A stretch of DNA of 64,000 nucleotides from Candidatus Sulfotelmatobacter sp. (GTDB lineage Bacteria > Acidobacteriota > Terriglobia > Terriglobales > Acidobacteriaceae), in the NCBI GenBank assembly GCA_025462865.1, contig JAOAPI010000056.1, positions 40,156 to 104,155 on the forward strand, in the 5' to 3' direction. Below, piece by piece: positions 8,059-16,569 of this stretch. The number at the start of each line of letters is the position of its first letter. The first letter of the stretch is position 1. The notes beneath the pieces were generated by a model that had not been told where the DNA came from, did no database searches, and worked only from the letters and a program-made list of their open reading frames with translations. The translations under genes and the position numbers were made by a program.

Positions 8059-8862
8059 ATGGGACGCGTCATCGCTGTTGCCAATCAGAAGGGCGGCGTG
8101 GGCAAGACTACGACCGCCATTAACCTGGCCGCGTCCTTCGCGGCGGCCGAAGTGAACACCCTCCTCATTGACTGCGATCCGCAGTCGAATGCCTCGAGCG
8201 GGCTCGGACTCGTTAAAGATCCGGAGCGTGTTTCGACCTATCATCTGTTGCTCAGCGAGGCTTCGAGTGAACAAGCGCTTGCGACCACCGAACTTGAGCA
8301 ACTCTGGATCATTCCTGCCCATAAGAATCTGATCGGGGCGAACATAGAACTTGTCGAGGCAGAGCGGCGCGAATATCGCCTGCGGGACGCCATCGCGTCT
8401 CTGCGTGATCGCTTCACCTACATCGTTCTCGATTGCCCCCCCGCGCTCGATCTGCTCACCCTGAATGCGCTGGTGGCGGCTGATTCGGTTTTGATTCCCA
8501 TGCAGGCGGAATACTTTGCGCTGGAAGGCATCAGCGAGCTGCTGGATACCGTCGAGCGCATCCGGGTGGCGCTGAATCCAGGCTTGGAAATTGAGGGCGT
8601 GGTCCTGACCATGTTGGACGAACGCACCAATCTGGCGCAACAAGTGATGGCCGAACTCAAGAAATATTTCGGCGAAAAGCTGTGCGCCGCAAGCATCCCC
8701 CGGAACATACGGTTGGCGGAAGCGCCCAGCCACGGGAAGGCAGCATTGGTGTACGACCCGAGGTCGAAGGGGGCGGAGAGTTATATACGCCTGGCCAAGG
8801 AATTGATGGGCAGGCATCTGGCTGCGGCGGCGAGTACTCCCGAATCCGCGATCAGCGCCTGA
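8059..8862 (+). CDS. parA: Chromosome-partitioning ATPase ParA (Soj)
   Basis: A 267-residue ParA/MinD-superfamily ATPase. The deviant Walker A (NQKGGVGKTTTAINLA) begins nine residues from the chosen ATG, as in other Soj proteins. Walker A' (LLIDCDPQSNASSGLG), Walker B (YIVLDCPPALDLLTLNAL) and the C-terminal RNIRLAEAPSHGK motif are all intact. Longer in-frame starts exist at 8026 and 7984, but they would add a tail without family support. It acts with ParB and parS to segregate the new origins and may affect DnaA. 124 bp separate it from parB, and this gap holds three copies of the 22-bp palindrome. Confidence 0.95.
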   Translation: MGRVIAVANQKGGVGKTTTAINLAASFAAAEVNTLLIDCDPQSNASSGLGLVKDPERVSTYHLLLSEASSEQALATTELEQLWIIPAHKNLIGANIELVEAERREYRLRDAIASLRDRFTYIVLDCPPALDLLTLNALVAADSVLIPMQAEYFALEGISELLDTVERIRVALNPGLEIEGVVLTMLDERTNLAQQVMAELKKYFGEKLCAASIPRNIRLAEAPSHGKAALVYDPRSKGAESYIRLAKELMGRHLAAAASTPESAISA

Positions 8863-8863
8863 G

Positions 8864-8933
8864 TATATTGACGTAGATCGATCTATTGTTACATTGACAT
8901 TTATCGATATATGCATCGACGTCCGTCGATATA
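8864..8933. repeat. 22-bp partition-region palindromes, copies 3-5
   Basis: Three copies fill the parA-parB gap: 8864-8885 (TATATTGAC / ATCGATCTA), 8890-8911 (TACATTGAC / ATCGATATA) and 8912-8933 (TGCATCGAC / GTCGATATA). Start-to-start spacing is 26 and 22 bp, about two helical turns, so a bound protein would sit on one face of the DNA. The stretch lies 54 bp before the parB ATG and could be a promoter/operator or a separate origin-region binding array. A related but one base shorter match follows at 8943-8957. Confidence 0.65.
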
Positions 8934-8986
8934 CGATTGCGCCGACGTCTTCGATACGAGGCAAGAAGTTTCACCGAGGAAATCTC

Positions 8987-10039
8987 ATGACTGTAGCGGC
9001 AGAGAAAAAAGACGAGAGAGTCGAGAAGCGGCGAGCTTTGGGCCGGGGGCTTGAGTCGCTGTTGCCGGGCCCGCGAGCTGTGACGCCTGTACCTGTACCG
9101 AGTGGCACTGACGCAGAGGAAACGAAGGTCCCTCGCTTCGCTCGCGATGACAACCGTGCTCAGGACAAGAGTGTTGCGGTCGACGTGATTGCGATTCAGC
9201 CGCAGGCGACCCCAGGGAACCTGGTGGTGAGCCTGGACATTGGAGTGATCGACAAGAATCCTTATCAAACACGGTATGTCTTTGATGAGGAAGCGCTGGC
9301 CGAACTGGCGGACTCGATCAAGGAGCACGGAGTAGTACAGCCGGTGGTGGTCCGTCCGGCGCCGGAGGAAGGGCGCTACATCCTCGTCTTAGGCGAGCGG
9401 AGGTTGCGCGCCTCGAAGTTAGCGGGGAAGGATGTGATCCCGGCGCTGGTGCGGAAGGTTTCGCCGCAGCAGGCGGCGGAGATGACGGTGCTCGAGAATG
9501 TCGTGCGCGAGGATTTGAACCCTCTCGAACAGGCGGAGGCGTTCCGCGTGCTGAGCAAAGAGTTTCAGCTGACGCAGGCGCAGATTGCGGAGCGCGTTGG
9601 TGTATCGCGGGAGACGGTATCGAATTACATGCGGTTGCTACGTCTTCCCAAAAAAGTGATGGGCTACATGCTGGAGGACCGGCTTAGTTTCAGCGACGCG
9701 CGCCTGCTGCTGGCGTTGGAAAATGAGAATCTGATCGAAGAAGTCGCCGAAGAAGTGGTAACGCAGCATTTGAAGTGGGACGAAATCGAAGATCGGGTGG
9801 CGCGGCGGAACGGATCTTTGCCTCCGTTGCCGGCACAGACAGCCGAGCAGAAAAATGCCACAGGGCGAGGTGCGCGGTGGGTCGATCCGAATGTGCGGGC
9901 CGCGCAAACCGAGATGGAACGCACCCTCGGCATGCGCGTGAGAATTAAAGATCGGAACGGCAAGGGCAGAATTGTGATCGAGTACGCCACGGTCGACGAC
10001 TATGAGCGCGTCGTGGAGATGTTGCGGGCGAAAGCATAG
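8987..10039 (+). CDS. parB: Chromosome-partitioning protein ParB (Spo0J)
   Basis: A 350-residue ParB. The N-terminal ParA-interaction motif RRALGRGLESLLPG is present. The CTPase/ParB-N domain starts at KNPYQTRYVFDEEALAEL, with GERRLRASKLAGK as the CTP-binding arginine motif. The HTH is LTQAQIAERVGVSRETVSNY and the C-terminal dimerisation domain ends in DDYERVVEMLRAKA. The ATG at 8987 has a GAGGA ribosome site; a TTG at 8894 would place the operator repeats in the coding sequence and is rejected. The linker between residues about 40 and 75 includes an in-frame interspersed repeat (9126-9153). It binds parS, spreads as a clamp and loads SMC. Confidence 0.95.
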   Translation: MTVAAEKKDERVEKRRALGRGLESLLPGPRAVTPVPVPSGTDAEETKVPRFARDDNRAQDKSVAVDVIAIQPQATPGNLVVSLDIGVIDKNPYQTRYVFDEEALAELADSIKEHGVVQPVVVRPAPEEGRYILVLGERRLRASKLAGKDVIPALVRKVSPQQAAEMTVLENVVREDLNPLEQAEAFRVLSKEFQLTQAQIAERVGVSRETVSNYMRLLRLPKKVMGYMLEDRLSFSDARLLLALENENLIEEVAEEVVTQHLKWDEIEDRVARRNGSLPPLPAQTAEQKNATGRGARWVDPNVRAAQTEMERTLGMRVRIKDRNGKGRIVIEYATVDDYERVVEMLRAKA

Positions 10040-10065
10040 TCAGGGAACTGCGTGTGAAATATGAG

Positions 10066-10087
10066 GGCGGCCTGCTGGCCGCCTTTT
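10066..10087 (+). terminator. Terminator after parB
   Basis: Stem GGCGGCC, loop TGCT, stem GGCCGCC, then TTTT. It starts 26 bp after the parB stop and argues against a gene start at 10054. Confidence 0.75.
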
Positions 10088-10242
10088 CACTTGGCTGGAA
10101 GGCGACAAATCATGGCGGTTTCGCCATACACTTTCGACACGCCGAAGCATCCCCAGAATCAGACTCGTCAACAAATCGAGATAGTAATAGTGGAATGGGT
10201 TTCCGGAAATTGCGGATTCTCGCCGAAGGTGGGAGATCCTTT

Positions 10243-10551
10243 TTGACTGAAGTGGGAAAGGCGTTGAGTTCCGTGGCGGCGCAGCTCATGAATGGTGAGC
10301 AAGTGCTGCTGGAAGATCAGAAGATCCGGGTGAAGCGGGTAGGAAGCGGGCGGCTGCGGATGGTTCAGTTCAAGTTGAACGGACGCTTGTTTGAGGCGAT
10401 CGAGCAGAACCGCGCCAAGCCGAGCCGGTGGGGAAAGCTAGCGCTCGAGAAACATCAGGTGGTGCAGTTTCGCGACGTTGAGAGCCATAAGTATGTCGCC
10501 GTCGCGGTTGATGGGAAAGTGCAGGAGTACGGGAAGAAGTCCGAGAGCTAG
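10243..10551 (+). CDS. Small hypothetical protein
   Basis: A 102-residue protein (starting TEVGKALSSVAAQ after the initiator). The TTG at 10243 is chosen because a GGGAG ribosome site lies eight bases upstream; longer starts (10054, 10195) cross the parB terminator or lack such a site. The protein is basic with a small beta-rich core (KIRVKRVGSGRLRMVQFKLNG, QVVQFRDVESHKYVAVAVDG). No family is recognised. It has its own transcript, being separated from parB by a terminator. Confidence 0.55.
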   Translation: MTEVGKALSSVAAQLMNGEQVLLEDQKIRVKRVGSGRLRMVQFKLNGRLFEAIEQNRAKPSRWGKLALEKHQVVQFRDVESHKYVAVAVDGKVQEYGKKSES

Positions 10552-10640
10552 GCGCATCCCTCCCCGCATTAAACCTCAAAATCCTCGCCTTCATTAAGCC
10601 AGCTGGTGCGCATAATCTCACAAGGCCTTCGCCCTGGTCG

Positions 10641-10667
10641 GACAGCCGACGCGGCTGTCTCTACGTC
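10641..10667. repeat. GACAGCC...GGCTGTC interspersed repeat
   Basis: GACAGCC-GACGC-GGCTGTC followed by TCTACGTC. Similar text occurs at 11691-11712 (GGGCGGCTGTCGCTACGTC), 13528-13554 and 44212-44231. It is convergent with the end of the STAS gene and may double as a transcript end. Confidence 0.5.
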
Positions 10668-10681
10668 AGCATCGTGAAATT

Positions 10682-11035
10682 TTATTTGGCGAAGAAGTAG
10701 TCGAAGGATTTCACGGCGGTGAATTCGTCCTCTTTGATGTCGAAGACGGTGTAAAGCTTGGTGACGTGGAGAATGTCCTGAACTTTCTTCGCAAGGCTCA
10801 GGAGTTTGAGCTCGCCTCCTGCATTGCGGACCGTGGTGAAGCTGCTCACCAGTTCGCCCACGCCGGAGGAGTCGATGTAATCGACGCGCGCAAGATTAAG
10901 GATAATTTTTTTCTTGCCGGCCGCAATGAGCTGGTGGATGGTCTCCCGAAGCCGTCCGGTTTCGTCGCCGAGCGTGATTCGGCCGTTGATGTCGACGATG
11001 GTGATGTGGCTGACTTCCCGGGTAACGATATTCAT
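10682..11035 (-). CDS. STAS-domain anti-sigma factor antagonist
   Basis: A 117-residue single STAS domain protein. The ATG at 11035 (MNIVTREVSHITI) is preferred; a longer frame from 11344 has no family support. The phosphorylatable Ser motif is intact (VDYIDSSGVGELV), as in SpoIIAA/RsbV. Such proteins bind an anti-sigma kinase when unphosphorylated and so free a sigma factor. No partner kinase or sigma gene is adjacent. Confidence 0.9.
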   Translation of the reverse strand: MNIVTREVSHITIVDINGRITLGDETGRLRETIHQLIAAGKKKIILNLARVDYIDSSGVGELVSSFTTVRNAGGELKLLSLAKKVQDILHVTKLYTVFDIKEDEFTAVKSFDYFFAK

Positions 11036-11163
11036 GTGGGTCGGCTGATTGTATCGCGGAAGGGCGGAATGTACCACGGCTGAAATGCTTAACTGGAACA
11101 GCAGAAGGAAGGCCTCGCGAGGTACTCGTGGCGCCTGGGAGTTAAGAAGTACCACGACTTCGT

Positions 11164-11532
11164 TTAGATGGCGGCGGGAACGGGCGGATGGTCTCGAATT
11201 TCCTGGATAGGACTTGTGATGATCGGGGTGGAGTATTGAGGATGGTGAAATTCCAGGTGCATGCCGCGTCCGACGTATTGGAGTTTCAGCATGGAGCCGC
11301 CCCAGGTCGAACCGGCGATCGCGACATGAACGGGATCCGGACAAAATTCAGGATGCCCGGAGAGGAGAGCATCGCTGCCTCCGAGCAGAACGGCCGTGTA
11401 ACAGTGATGCATCGTTTGGATGTGAAGAACCGTAGAGGGCGGAAGGTCATGAAGAAAGACTCCGCCTTCAACTTCGGACTGGATAATCGCGTGGTTAACT
11501 TCGTTGGCGAGATTTGCGTGCGGGGTGAACAT
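11164..11532 (-). CDS. Hypothetical protein
   Basis: A 122-residue protein from the ATG at 11532 (MFTPHANLANEVNHAI); the frame extends to 11634 but the added residues are Pro/Asn-rich and unlike the rest. It is His-rich (MHHCYT, GMHLEFHHPQYS) with alternating strand-like parts (GGSMLKLQYVGRGMHLEF). The His content could mean metal binding, but no family is recognised. It lies about 130 bp upstream of the STAS gene in the same orientation. Confidence 0.5.
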   Translation of the reverse strand: MFTPHANLANEVNHAIIQSEVEGGVFLHDLPPSTVLHIQTMHHCYTAVLLGGSDALLSGHPEFCPDPVHVAIAGSTWGGSMLKLQYVGRGMHLEFHHPQYSTPIITSPIQEIRDHPPVPAAI

Positions 11533-11690
11533 GACCGGACTGGGATTAGGGTAATGGGTTTCCGGTGAGCGGGCAAGGGTTGTTTGGAAGTTCCCTAAAA
11601 CGTTGGGAGTGGGGCTTCGGGGGGGGACATCCAAGACCTTTTAACACATAGGACACACGGGAGGTAAGGCAACTGGCCGCCGGGACTCCG

Positions 11691-11712
11691 GCCGGGCGGC
11701 TGTCGCTACGTC
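11691..11712. repeat. GCGGCTGTCGCTACGTC repeat fragment
   Basis: It shares CGGCTGTCnCTACGTC with the repeat at 10641-10667. It lies just after the stop of the OmpA-like gene. Confidence 0.45.
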
Positions 11713-11722
11713 GTCGTGTCGA

Positions 11723-13378
11723 TTACTGGCGCTGGGCGGCGGTTTGGTTGGCTTCGGCGCCGATAGCGTCCCCGGAGAGGATTAACTCTACACGGCGGTT
11801 CTGCTGCCGGCCTTCAGGGGTGTCGTTGCTGGCGATAGGCTCGGTCTTGCCGTATCCGCGAGCTTCCACTGCGGTCGAGTCGATGCCTTGCTGCACAAAG
11901 TAATCGCGGACGGCTTGCGCACGGTGCTCAGAGAGTTGCTGATTGTAGTCTTCAGAGCCAACGCTATCGGTGTGACCTTCAATGGCAACATGCAGCGTGG
12001 GATAAGCCAAGACAATGCCGGAAACTTTGGCGAGGCGCTCGCGGGCTCCGGGAAGAAGTTCGAAGCTGCCGCTGCGGAATAAGACGTCGGACATATTCGC
12101 GACCAGGCCGCGGGCGGAATCGCGGGTCGCAAGGATGCTGTTGAGTTGCTGCAGAAGGCGGGCGCGAAGTTCCTGCTTATCGTATTCCGCCTGCTGCTTT
12201 TCTTTCTCGGCTTGTTGCGTTGCTTTTTCTGCCTGCTGTTTTGCGGTTTCAGCTTGCTGGCGAAGCGTGTCTGATTGGGCGGCGGCCTGTCGGGCTTTAT
12301 CAGTCTCAGCGGCCAGCAGTTGTTGCTGCGCCACAGCTTCGGCAGTGGCTTTTTCCGCGGCAGCTTTCTGGCGCGCCGCTTCTTGCGCGGCCGCCTCGGC
12401 TTCCTGCTTCATTTTTAGAGCTTCGGCTTTGGCTTGTTCGGCTTCAGCGCGCGCGGCCTGGGCTTGGGCGGTGGCCTTCTCTGCGTCGGCGCGGCGCCTT
12501 GCTTCGGCGTCCGCATCGGCCCGGGCTTTGGCTTCGCGGGCGGCGGCAGCGGCCTGCGCTTCGTCCTCAGCCTTTTGTTTTACCGCCATCAGACGGGCTT
12601 CTTCGGCAGTTTCGGTGGCTTCCTTCGCGGCGGCTTCAATCGCAGCTTTGTTTTGCTTCTGGCGATAGATCTCCTCGGCATGCATCAATTGCTGGCCGGC
12701 TTTCGAAATAATGAACGAAGCGTATTTGTCAGCGGCCGCGATGCGAGCGATACGCATTGCATTGCGGGCTTCAAAAAGTTCGAGAGGAGTCTTGCTGTCG
12801 ATGCCGAAAATTGCGTCCTGAATATGAGTGTTCGTGGAAGAGTAGGTGCCGCGGCTCACTAGATCGTATTTGGCCTCGATGTTTTGTGTGCCAGCGCCGT
12901 TTAGCGGAGCGCTTTCCATGACCACCATGTTGCCGGGCGCAGTCACGGCGAAATAAGGTTCGGCGGTGACGATCATGCCAAACGTTTGCAGATCAGTGAA
13001 AGCCTTCAGGTGCGCGTTTCCGTGTTCGAGGGTGACTTCGCCGAGATTCACTGGCCGTCCCTGCGGCGACACAGCCCAGAGGACGTAGGTCAGGTATTCG
13101 AGCCCGAACTTGGTTGCGTCTTCAAGACCTTGAAATTTCACTTCGATCTGGAAGTTGGTCTTCTTGCCTTCGACCTTGGCTTCGCCGGTGGCGCGCTGCA
13201 GTAAGTCGGTGCCTTGGAAATCGACCTTGGTCGTCCCGCCCTGCAGGCGGTAGTGGACAGCCTGGGTGGTGCGGGTAACCGCTGTCGTGGACGCGCTAGG
13301 CGCAGACTGCGCGATCGGAGCGGTTTGTGCGGACACAGTGGCGACACAAAGAACAATGGCCAAAGATAGGTTTTTCAA
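11723..13378 (-). CDS. OmpA-family protein with alanine-rich coiled coil
   Basis: A 551-residue protein with a signal peptide (MKNLSLAIVLCVATVSA). Residues about 40-220 form a beta-rich domain. Residues about 230-410 are a long Ala/Glu/Gln/Lys coiled coil (QQAEKATQQAEKEKQQAEYDK). The C-terminal 120 residues are an OmpA peptidoglycan-binding domain (DVLFRSGSFELLPGARERL, then IEGHTDSVGSEDYNQQLSEHR and QQNRRVELIL), which carries the Asp and Arg that bind diaminopimelate. It probably tethers the outer membrane or a periplasmic structure to the cell wall. The long coiled coil could span much of the periplasm. Confidence 0.88.
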   Translation of the reverse strand: MKNLSLAIVLCVATVSAQTAPIAQSAPSASTTAVTRTTQAVHYRLQGGTTKVDFQGTDLLQRATGEAKVEGKKTNFQIEVKFQGLEDATKFGLEYLTYVLWAVSPQGRPVNLGEVTLEHGNAHLKAFTDLQTFGMIVTAEPYFAVTAPGNMVVMESAPLNGAGTQNIEAKYDLVSRGTYSSTNTHIQDAIFGIDSKTPLELFEARNAMRIARIAAADKYASFIISKAGQQLMHAEEIYRQKQNKAAIEAAAKEATETAEEARLMAVKQKAEDEAQAAAAAREAKARADADAEARRRADAEKATAQAQAARAEAEQAKAEALKMKQEAEAAAQEAARQKAAAEKATAEAVAQQQLLAAETDKARQAAAQSDTLRQQAETAKQQAEKATQQAEKEKQQAEYDKQELRARLLQQLNSILATRDSARGLVANMSDVLFRSGSFELLPGARERLAKVSGIVLAYPTLHVAIEGHTDSVGSEDYNQQLSEHRAQAVRDYFVQQGIDSTAVEARGYGKTEPIASNDTPEGRQQNRRVELILSGDAIGAEANQTAAQRQ

Positions 13379-13527
13379 TGGATTCTCAATCTGGGGGATT
13401 AGGACCGCTTAATGCTCATGGTCATTTTCACGGGGGCGGGGGACCAAAACAAGGACAGGAAAGGACTATGTGGCGATGGTACTTTGGTCACTGAGAGAGG
13501 TCAGCGGCGGCCGGGCTTCCCCCGGCC

Positions 13528-13554
13528 GGACAGCCGAGGCGGCTTCGCTGCGTG
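13528..13554. repeat. Interspersed GGACAGCCGAGGCGGC repeat
   Basis: It is related to the repeats at 10641 and 44212 and preceded by a GGCCGGG...CCCGGCC inverted repeat. It lies at the 3' side of the YCF48-like gene. Confidence 0.45.
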
Positions 13555-13562
13555 TTTTCTCC

Positions 13563-14654
13563 TTAGGGCACGTTAATTATGACGCCTTTGGGGCCTACGA
13601 CTAGGGCCCCGCCTTGAGGGTAGGCGCTGACGGCGTTGAATTCGGAGTCGGATTTTTTCTTCGCGCTGATACGGGTGGGGTTTTTGGGCGGACGGAAATC
13701 ATAAATGAACTTTGGACCGACCAGGAAGATGCGGTCTCGGGCCTCCTCGTTACTATTGCCAGGCTTACTTTTGTGATCGTACACGGCCGCCGAGTAATAA
13801 GACTGAGGGAAGATTTTGGAAAGAGTCCAGGTCTTGCCGCCATCATCGGTGAAGGCAAGGTTGGGGCCGTCTTGCTCGGGCAGTTTGTAATCTCCACCGG
13901 CGATTACGCCTTGAGTTGCGTCGCGGAAGGCGATAGAAAAGATTCCCGCGGAATCAGTGCCGTGAGTGATCGGGGTGTCGAAGACTTCCCAGGTCTTACC
14001 CCGGTCTGGTGAGTGGAAGACACGAGCTGCTTTGCCACCGCTGGCGAACCAGATATTGGGGTTAGTTTCCTCAGGCACGCTCGGCGTGACAGGCGCTTTG
14101 AGGATGGCCAGGCACGAGTTGCTTGCAGCGAAAGCTGCTTCGCCTTCGAGGGCGGCCGGCAGCTGCGCCGGCGGTATTGCGGTCCAGGTTTGGCCGTCGT
14201 CGGTCATCAATAATTCGAATTTTGGGATGCCGGCTGTGTCGGGAATCGGATCGCCGAGAACGATGCCGTGGGTTCGGTCCCAAAAAACCATGGAGTCAAA
14301 AAATCCCTTTCCATTCGTGTTGGTGAATTGGAGTTGCCAGTGTCGGCCGGCGTCGGCAGTGTGATAGATGCGGGAGTGGTCGCCGGGGCCGGACGACATG
14401 AGAAACGCTTCTTCGGCGGAGAATGCCACGACGCCGCGAAAGTCCAGAGTTTCGGCGCCAGGCACCTGGTCGGGAATCCAGATGCGGCCATCCGTGGTGC
14501 GGAGGTAGCTGCCGTGTGTCCCGGAAGCCCATGCGACTTTTTGCGAAACGGCACTTACCCCGCGGAGGTTTTCCGTTATGCGGGAGATGCGAGTCTGCGG
14601 GGCTGTTTGAGCTAGAGCGGTGGTGGCTGCGAGGAGGATCAACAGGGTTCGCAT
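13563..14654 (-). CDS. Exported YCF48-like / BNR-type beta-propeller protein
   Basis: A 363-residue protein with a short signal peptide (MRTLLILLAATTALA, cleavage before QTAP). Repeated propeller motifs follow: SYLRTTDGRIW, RIYHTADAGRHWQLQF, LLMTDDGQTWTAI, VFHSPDRGKTWEVF and AFTDDGGKTWTL. They are Asp-box/YCF48-type turns. Members of this family are secreted or periplasmic propellers called oxidoreductase-like or photosystem II stability-like by homology; the biochemical role is unknown. Confidence 0.8.
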   Translation of the reverse strand: MRTLLILLAATTALAQTAPQTRISRITENLRGVSAVSQKVAWASGTHGSYLRTTDGRIWIPDQVPGAETLDFRGVVAFSAEEAFLMSSGPGDHSRIYHTADAGRHWQLQFTNTNGKGFFDSMVFWDRTHGIVLGDPIPDTAGIPKFELLMTDDGQTWTAIPPAQLPAALEGEAAFAASNSCLAILKAPVTPSVPEETNPNIWFASGGKAARVFHSPDRGKTWEVFDTPITHGTDSAGIFSIAFRDATQGVIAGGDYKLPEQDGPNLAFTDDGGKTWTLSKIFPQSYYSAAVYDHKSKPGNSNEEARDRIFLVGPKFIYDFRPPKNPTRISAKKKSDSEFNAVSAYPQGGALVVGPKGVIINVP

Positions 14655-15056
14655 GGGGGAATTGTCTCAGAAGTCGGGAGCGTTGGAAGCTGATAATTTT
14701 CGGGAGAACACTCAACATAAAGGCAGAAGGCCAGTCCGGAAACGGCACCCGTCGCCGGGTTCAGTTCAGAAAGTTTTTGACAAGGCATTGGTTTGCGGCT
14801 GAGACGAGGATAGAATTAGAGGCAAGATTACAGGCCCGCAACCTTGGACCTGTGCAACCATTCTCAGTTTCGCCAGTTCATAGTAAGAACGACCACGTCT
14901 TGTTATTTTTACGATCTACCGTCCCAACTGCGGGCGAAATTGATGGCAACCAGGGAAACCAAGACCCCTCACTCTGTCCAGGATGACAGAGTCTGGGTAT
15001 CTGGATTACAGAAACTCAGAAACTACAGAAATGATTTCGGTGCGAGGAGTTTCCGA
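14655..15056. other. Intergenic stretch between divergent genes
   Basis: This 402-bp gap separates divergent genes. A fragment of the interspersed repeat family (ACCCCTCACTCTGTCC and AGGATGACAGAG) lies at 14964-14997. An in-frame extension of the downstream gene to 14844 reads through this repeat and is taken as non-coding. I see no clear promoter. Confidence 0.4.
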
Positions 15057-16514
15057 ATGCGAAGAATTGTTTTTAGGAACGCCGCAACTGTTTTAACGGT
15101 TTGTTTCTGCAGCGCGTGGAGTGCAGGGCAAACTTTAAAGCCAAGGCCAGCGGCCGGTACGGAAAGCAAGAGCGAATCACCGCGCAATTCAGAGAAGACT
15201 GCGGCAGAGAACGCCACAGCCGCGCCTGTGATGGTGCCGATGAGCGTAGCGGCGGGCACTCCAATCAAGGTCGCGCTGGATTCCGAGGTACGCGTGCGCG
15301 AGGTAGGGCAGACGATTCATGGTAAGACCACCGAGCCCGTGTACGCCTTCGACAAGCTGCTGATTCCGGTCGGAACGGTCGTGAACGGAAAAGTCTCGGC
15401 GATCGATGCAGTGCCGAAGAAGGTGCGAACGCTCGACGCCACAGATGGAAATTTTTCTCCGCGGCGCAATGTGCATGTGCAGTTTGACGAACTGGTAATG
15501 GGCGATGGCCGGCATGTGGGGTTGCAGACCGTTGCCTCCCCAGCTCCGGATGGAGTGCTGAGCTTTGTTTCAGCGAACGAGAAAACCGAGTCAAAAAATA
15601 AAGTGGAAGATGCGGCGGCAAAAAAAGTGAGCGCCACGCGGCAGGAAATCCGGCGCCAGTGGAGCGAATTACAGAAGCAGATTCATGAGCCCGGCAAGAT
15701 GCACAAGCTAAAACGAATCGCGGTGGCGCAGCTTCCGGTGCATCCGCAATACATTGAGGCGGGAACGAACTTCAACGCGGATTTGCAGCAACCGCTGGAT
15801 TTTGGCACCGAAGCAGTAAAACCGGAGGCGCTCACCAATATTGGAGCGCCGCCGCCCACCGGTAGCGTAGTGCATGCGCGGCTGGTCACCCCGCTGAACT
15901 CATCGACTGCCAAGAAAGGTGATCCGGTCGAAGCGCTGATCACCGAACCACTCGTCGTGTCGGATCACCTGATCCTGCCGGAGGGCAGCATAATCAAGGG
16001 TTCGGTGTTGCAGGCGCTGCCCGCGCGGAGAATGGGACGGAACGGCCAGTTACGAATTTTGTTTCATCAGGTTGCTCCGCCGAATGGGATCGAACAAAAA
16101 GTCGAGACCAGCCTGGAAGGCGTCGCCGTGGCTAAAGGCGAGCACTTAAAGCTGGATGCCGAAGGTGGAGCGCAGGTAACGACTCCACGCACGAGGTATT
16201 TGACGACGGGAATTGCGGTGATGCTGGCGGCATCGCAGGTGTCTCCAGATCGCGATGCCGGTCAGGGCAGTTTAAGCGTGGGAGAAGCGGGCCGCGGCGC
16301 AGCGAATGGAGCATCGGGTTTCCGCTTCGTGGGAATGATCGTCGGAATAGCGGCGCAATCACGTATGGTCTCGCTCGGGTTTGGATCCTACGGCGCGGCG
16401 ATGTCGGTATATTCTCATTTTCTGGCGCGAGGGCGGGACGTGGTGTATCCGAAAGATATGGCGATGGTAATTGGGCTTGGCACGCGGGAGGCGAAGGCAG
16501 CTCCTGGCTTCTAG
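15057..16514 (+). CDS. Exported hypothetical protein with paired beta domains
   Basis: A 485-residue protein; the ATG at 15057 has a GAGGAG ribosome site eight bases upstream and gives a signal peptide (MRRIVFRNAATVLTVCFCSAWSAG). The middle holds two similar modules: GTPIKVALDSEVRVREVGQTI...LLIPVGTVVNGKVSAI and GSVVHARLVTPLNSSTAKKGDPV...LILPEGSIIKGSVLQ. These resemble the SH3-like barrels of TrbI/VirB10-type or bacterial-surface proteins, but no family is certain. A Gly-rich, weakly hydrophobic C-terminal part follows. Confidence 0.6.
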   Translation: MRRIVFRNAATVLTVCFCSAWSAGQTLKPRPAAGTESKSESPRNSEKTAAENATAAPVMVPMSVAAGTPIKVALDSEVRVREVGQTIHGKTTEPVYAFDKLLIPVGTVVNGKVSAIDAVPKKVRTLDATDGNFSPRRNVHVQFDELVMGDGRHVGLQTVASPAPDGVLSFVSANEKTESKNKVEDAAAKKVSATRQEIRRQWSELQKQIHEPGKMHKLKRIAVAQLPVHPQYIEAGTNFNADLQQPLDFGTEAVKPEALTNIGAPPPTGSVVHARLVTPLNSSTAKKGDPVEALITEPLVVSDHLILPEGSIIKGSVLQALPARRMGRNGQLRILFHQVAPPNGIEQKVETSLEGVAVAKGEHLKLDAEGGAQVTTPRTRYLTTGIAVMLAASQVSPDRDAGQGSLSVGEAGRGAANGASGFRFVGMIVGIAAQSRMVSLGFGSYGAAMSVYSHFLARGRDVVYPKDMAMVIGLGTREAKAAPGF

Positions 16515-16569
16515 TTGGTCTACGTTGCGGCCCTTCCACGCCGCGCTTCCACCTTAAGACAAAATCAGC

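Noticed and set aside
7795..8964. Long open frame (389 codons) opposite parA
   Set aside because: It is antisense to an unmistakable parA; its product is Arg/His/Gln-rich without any motif, as expected from a GC-biased shadow.
10054..10242. Upstream extension of the small gene at 10243
   Set aside because: The extension would translate through the parB terminator hairpin and lacks a ribosome site.
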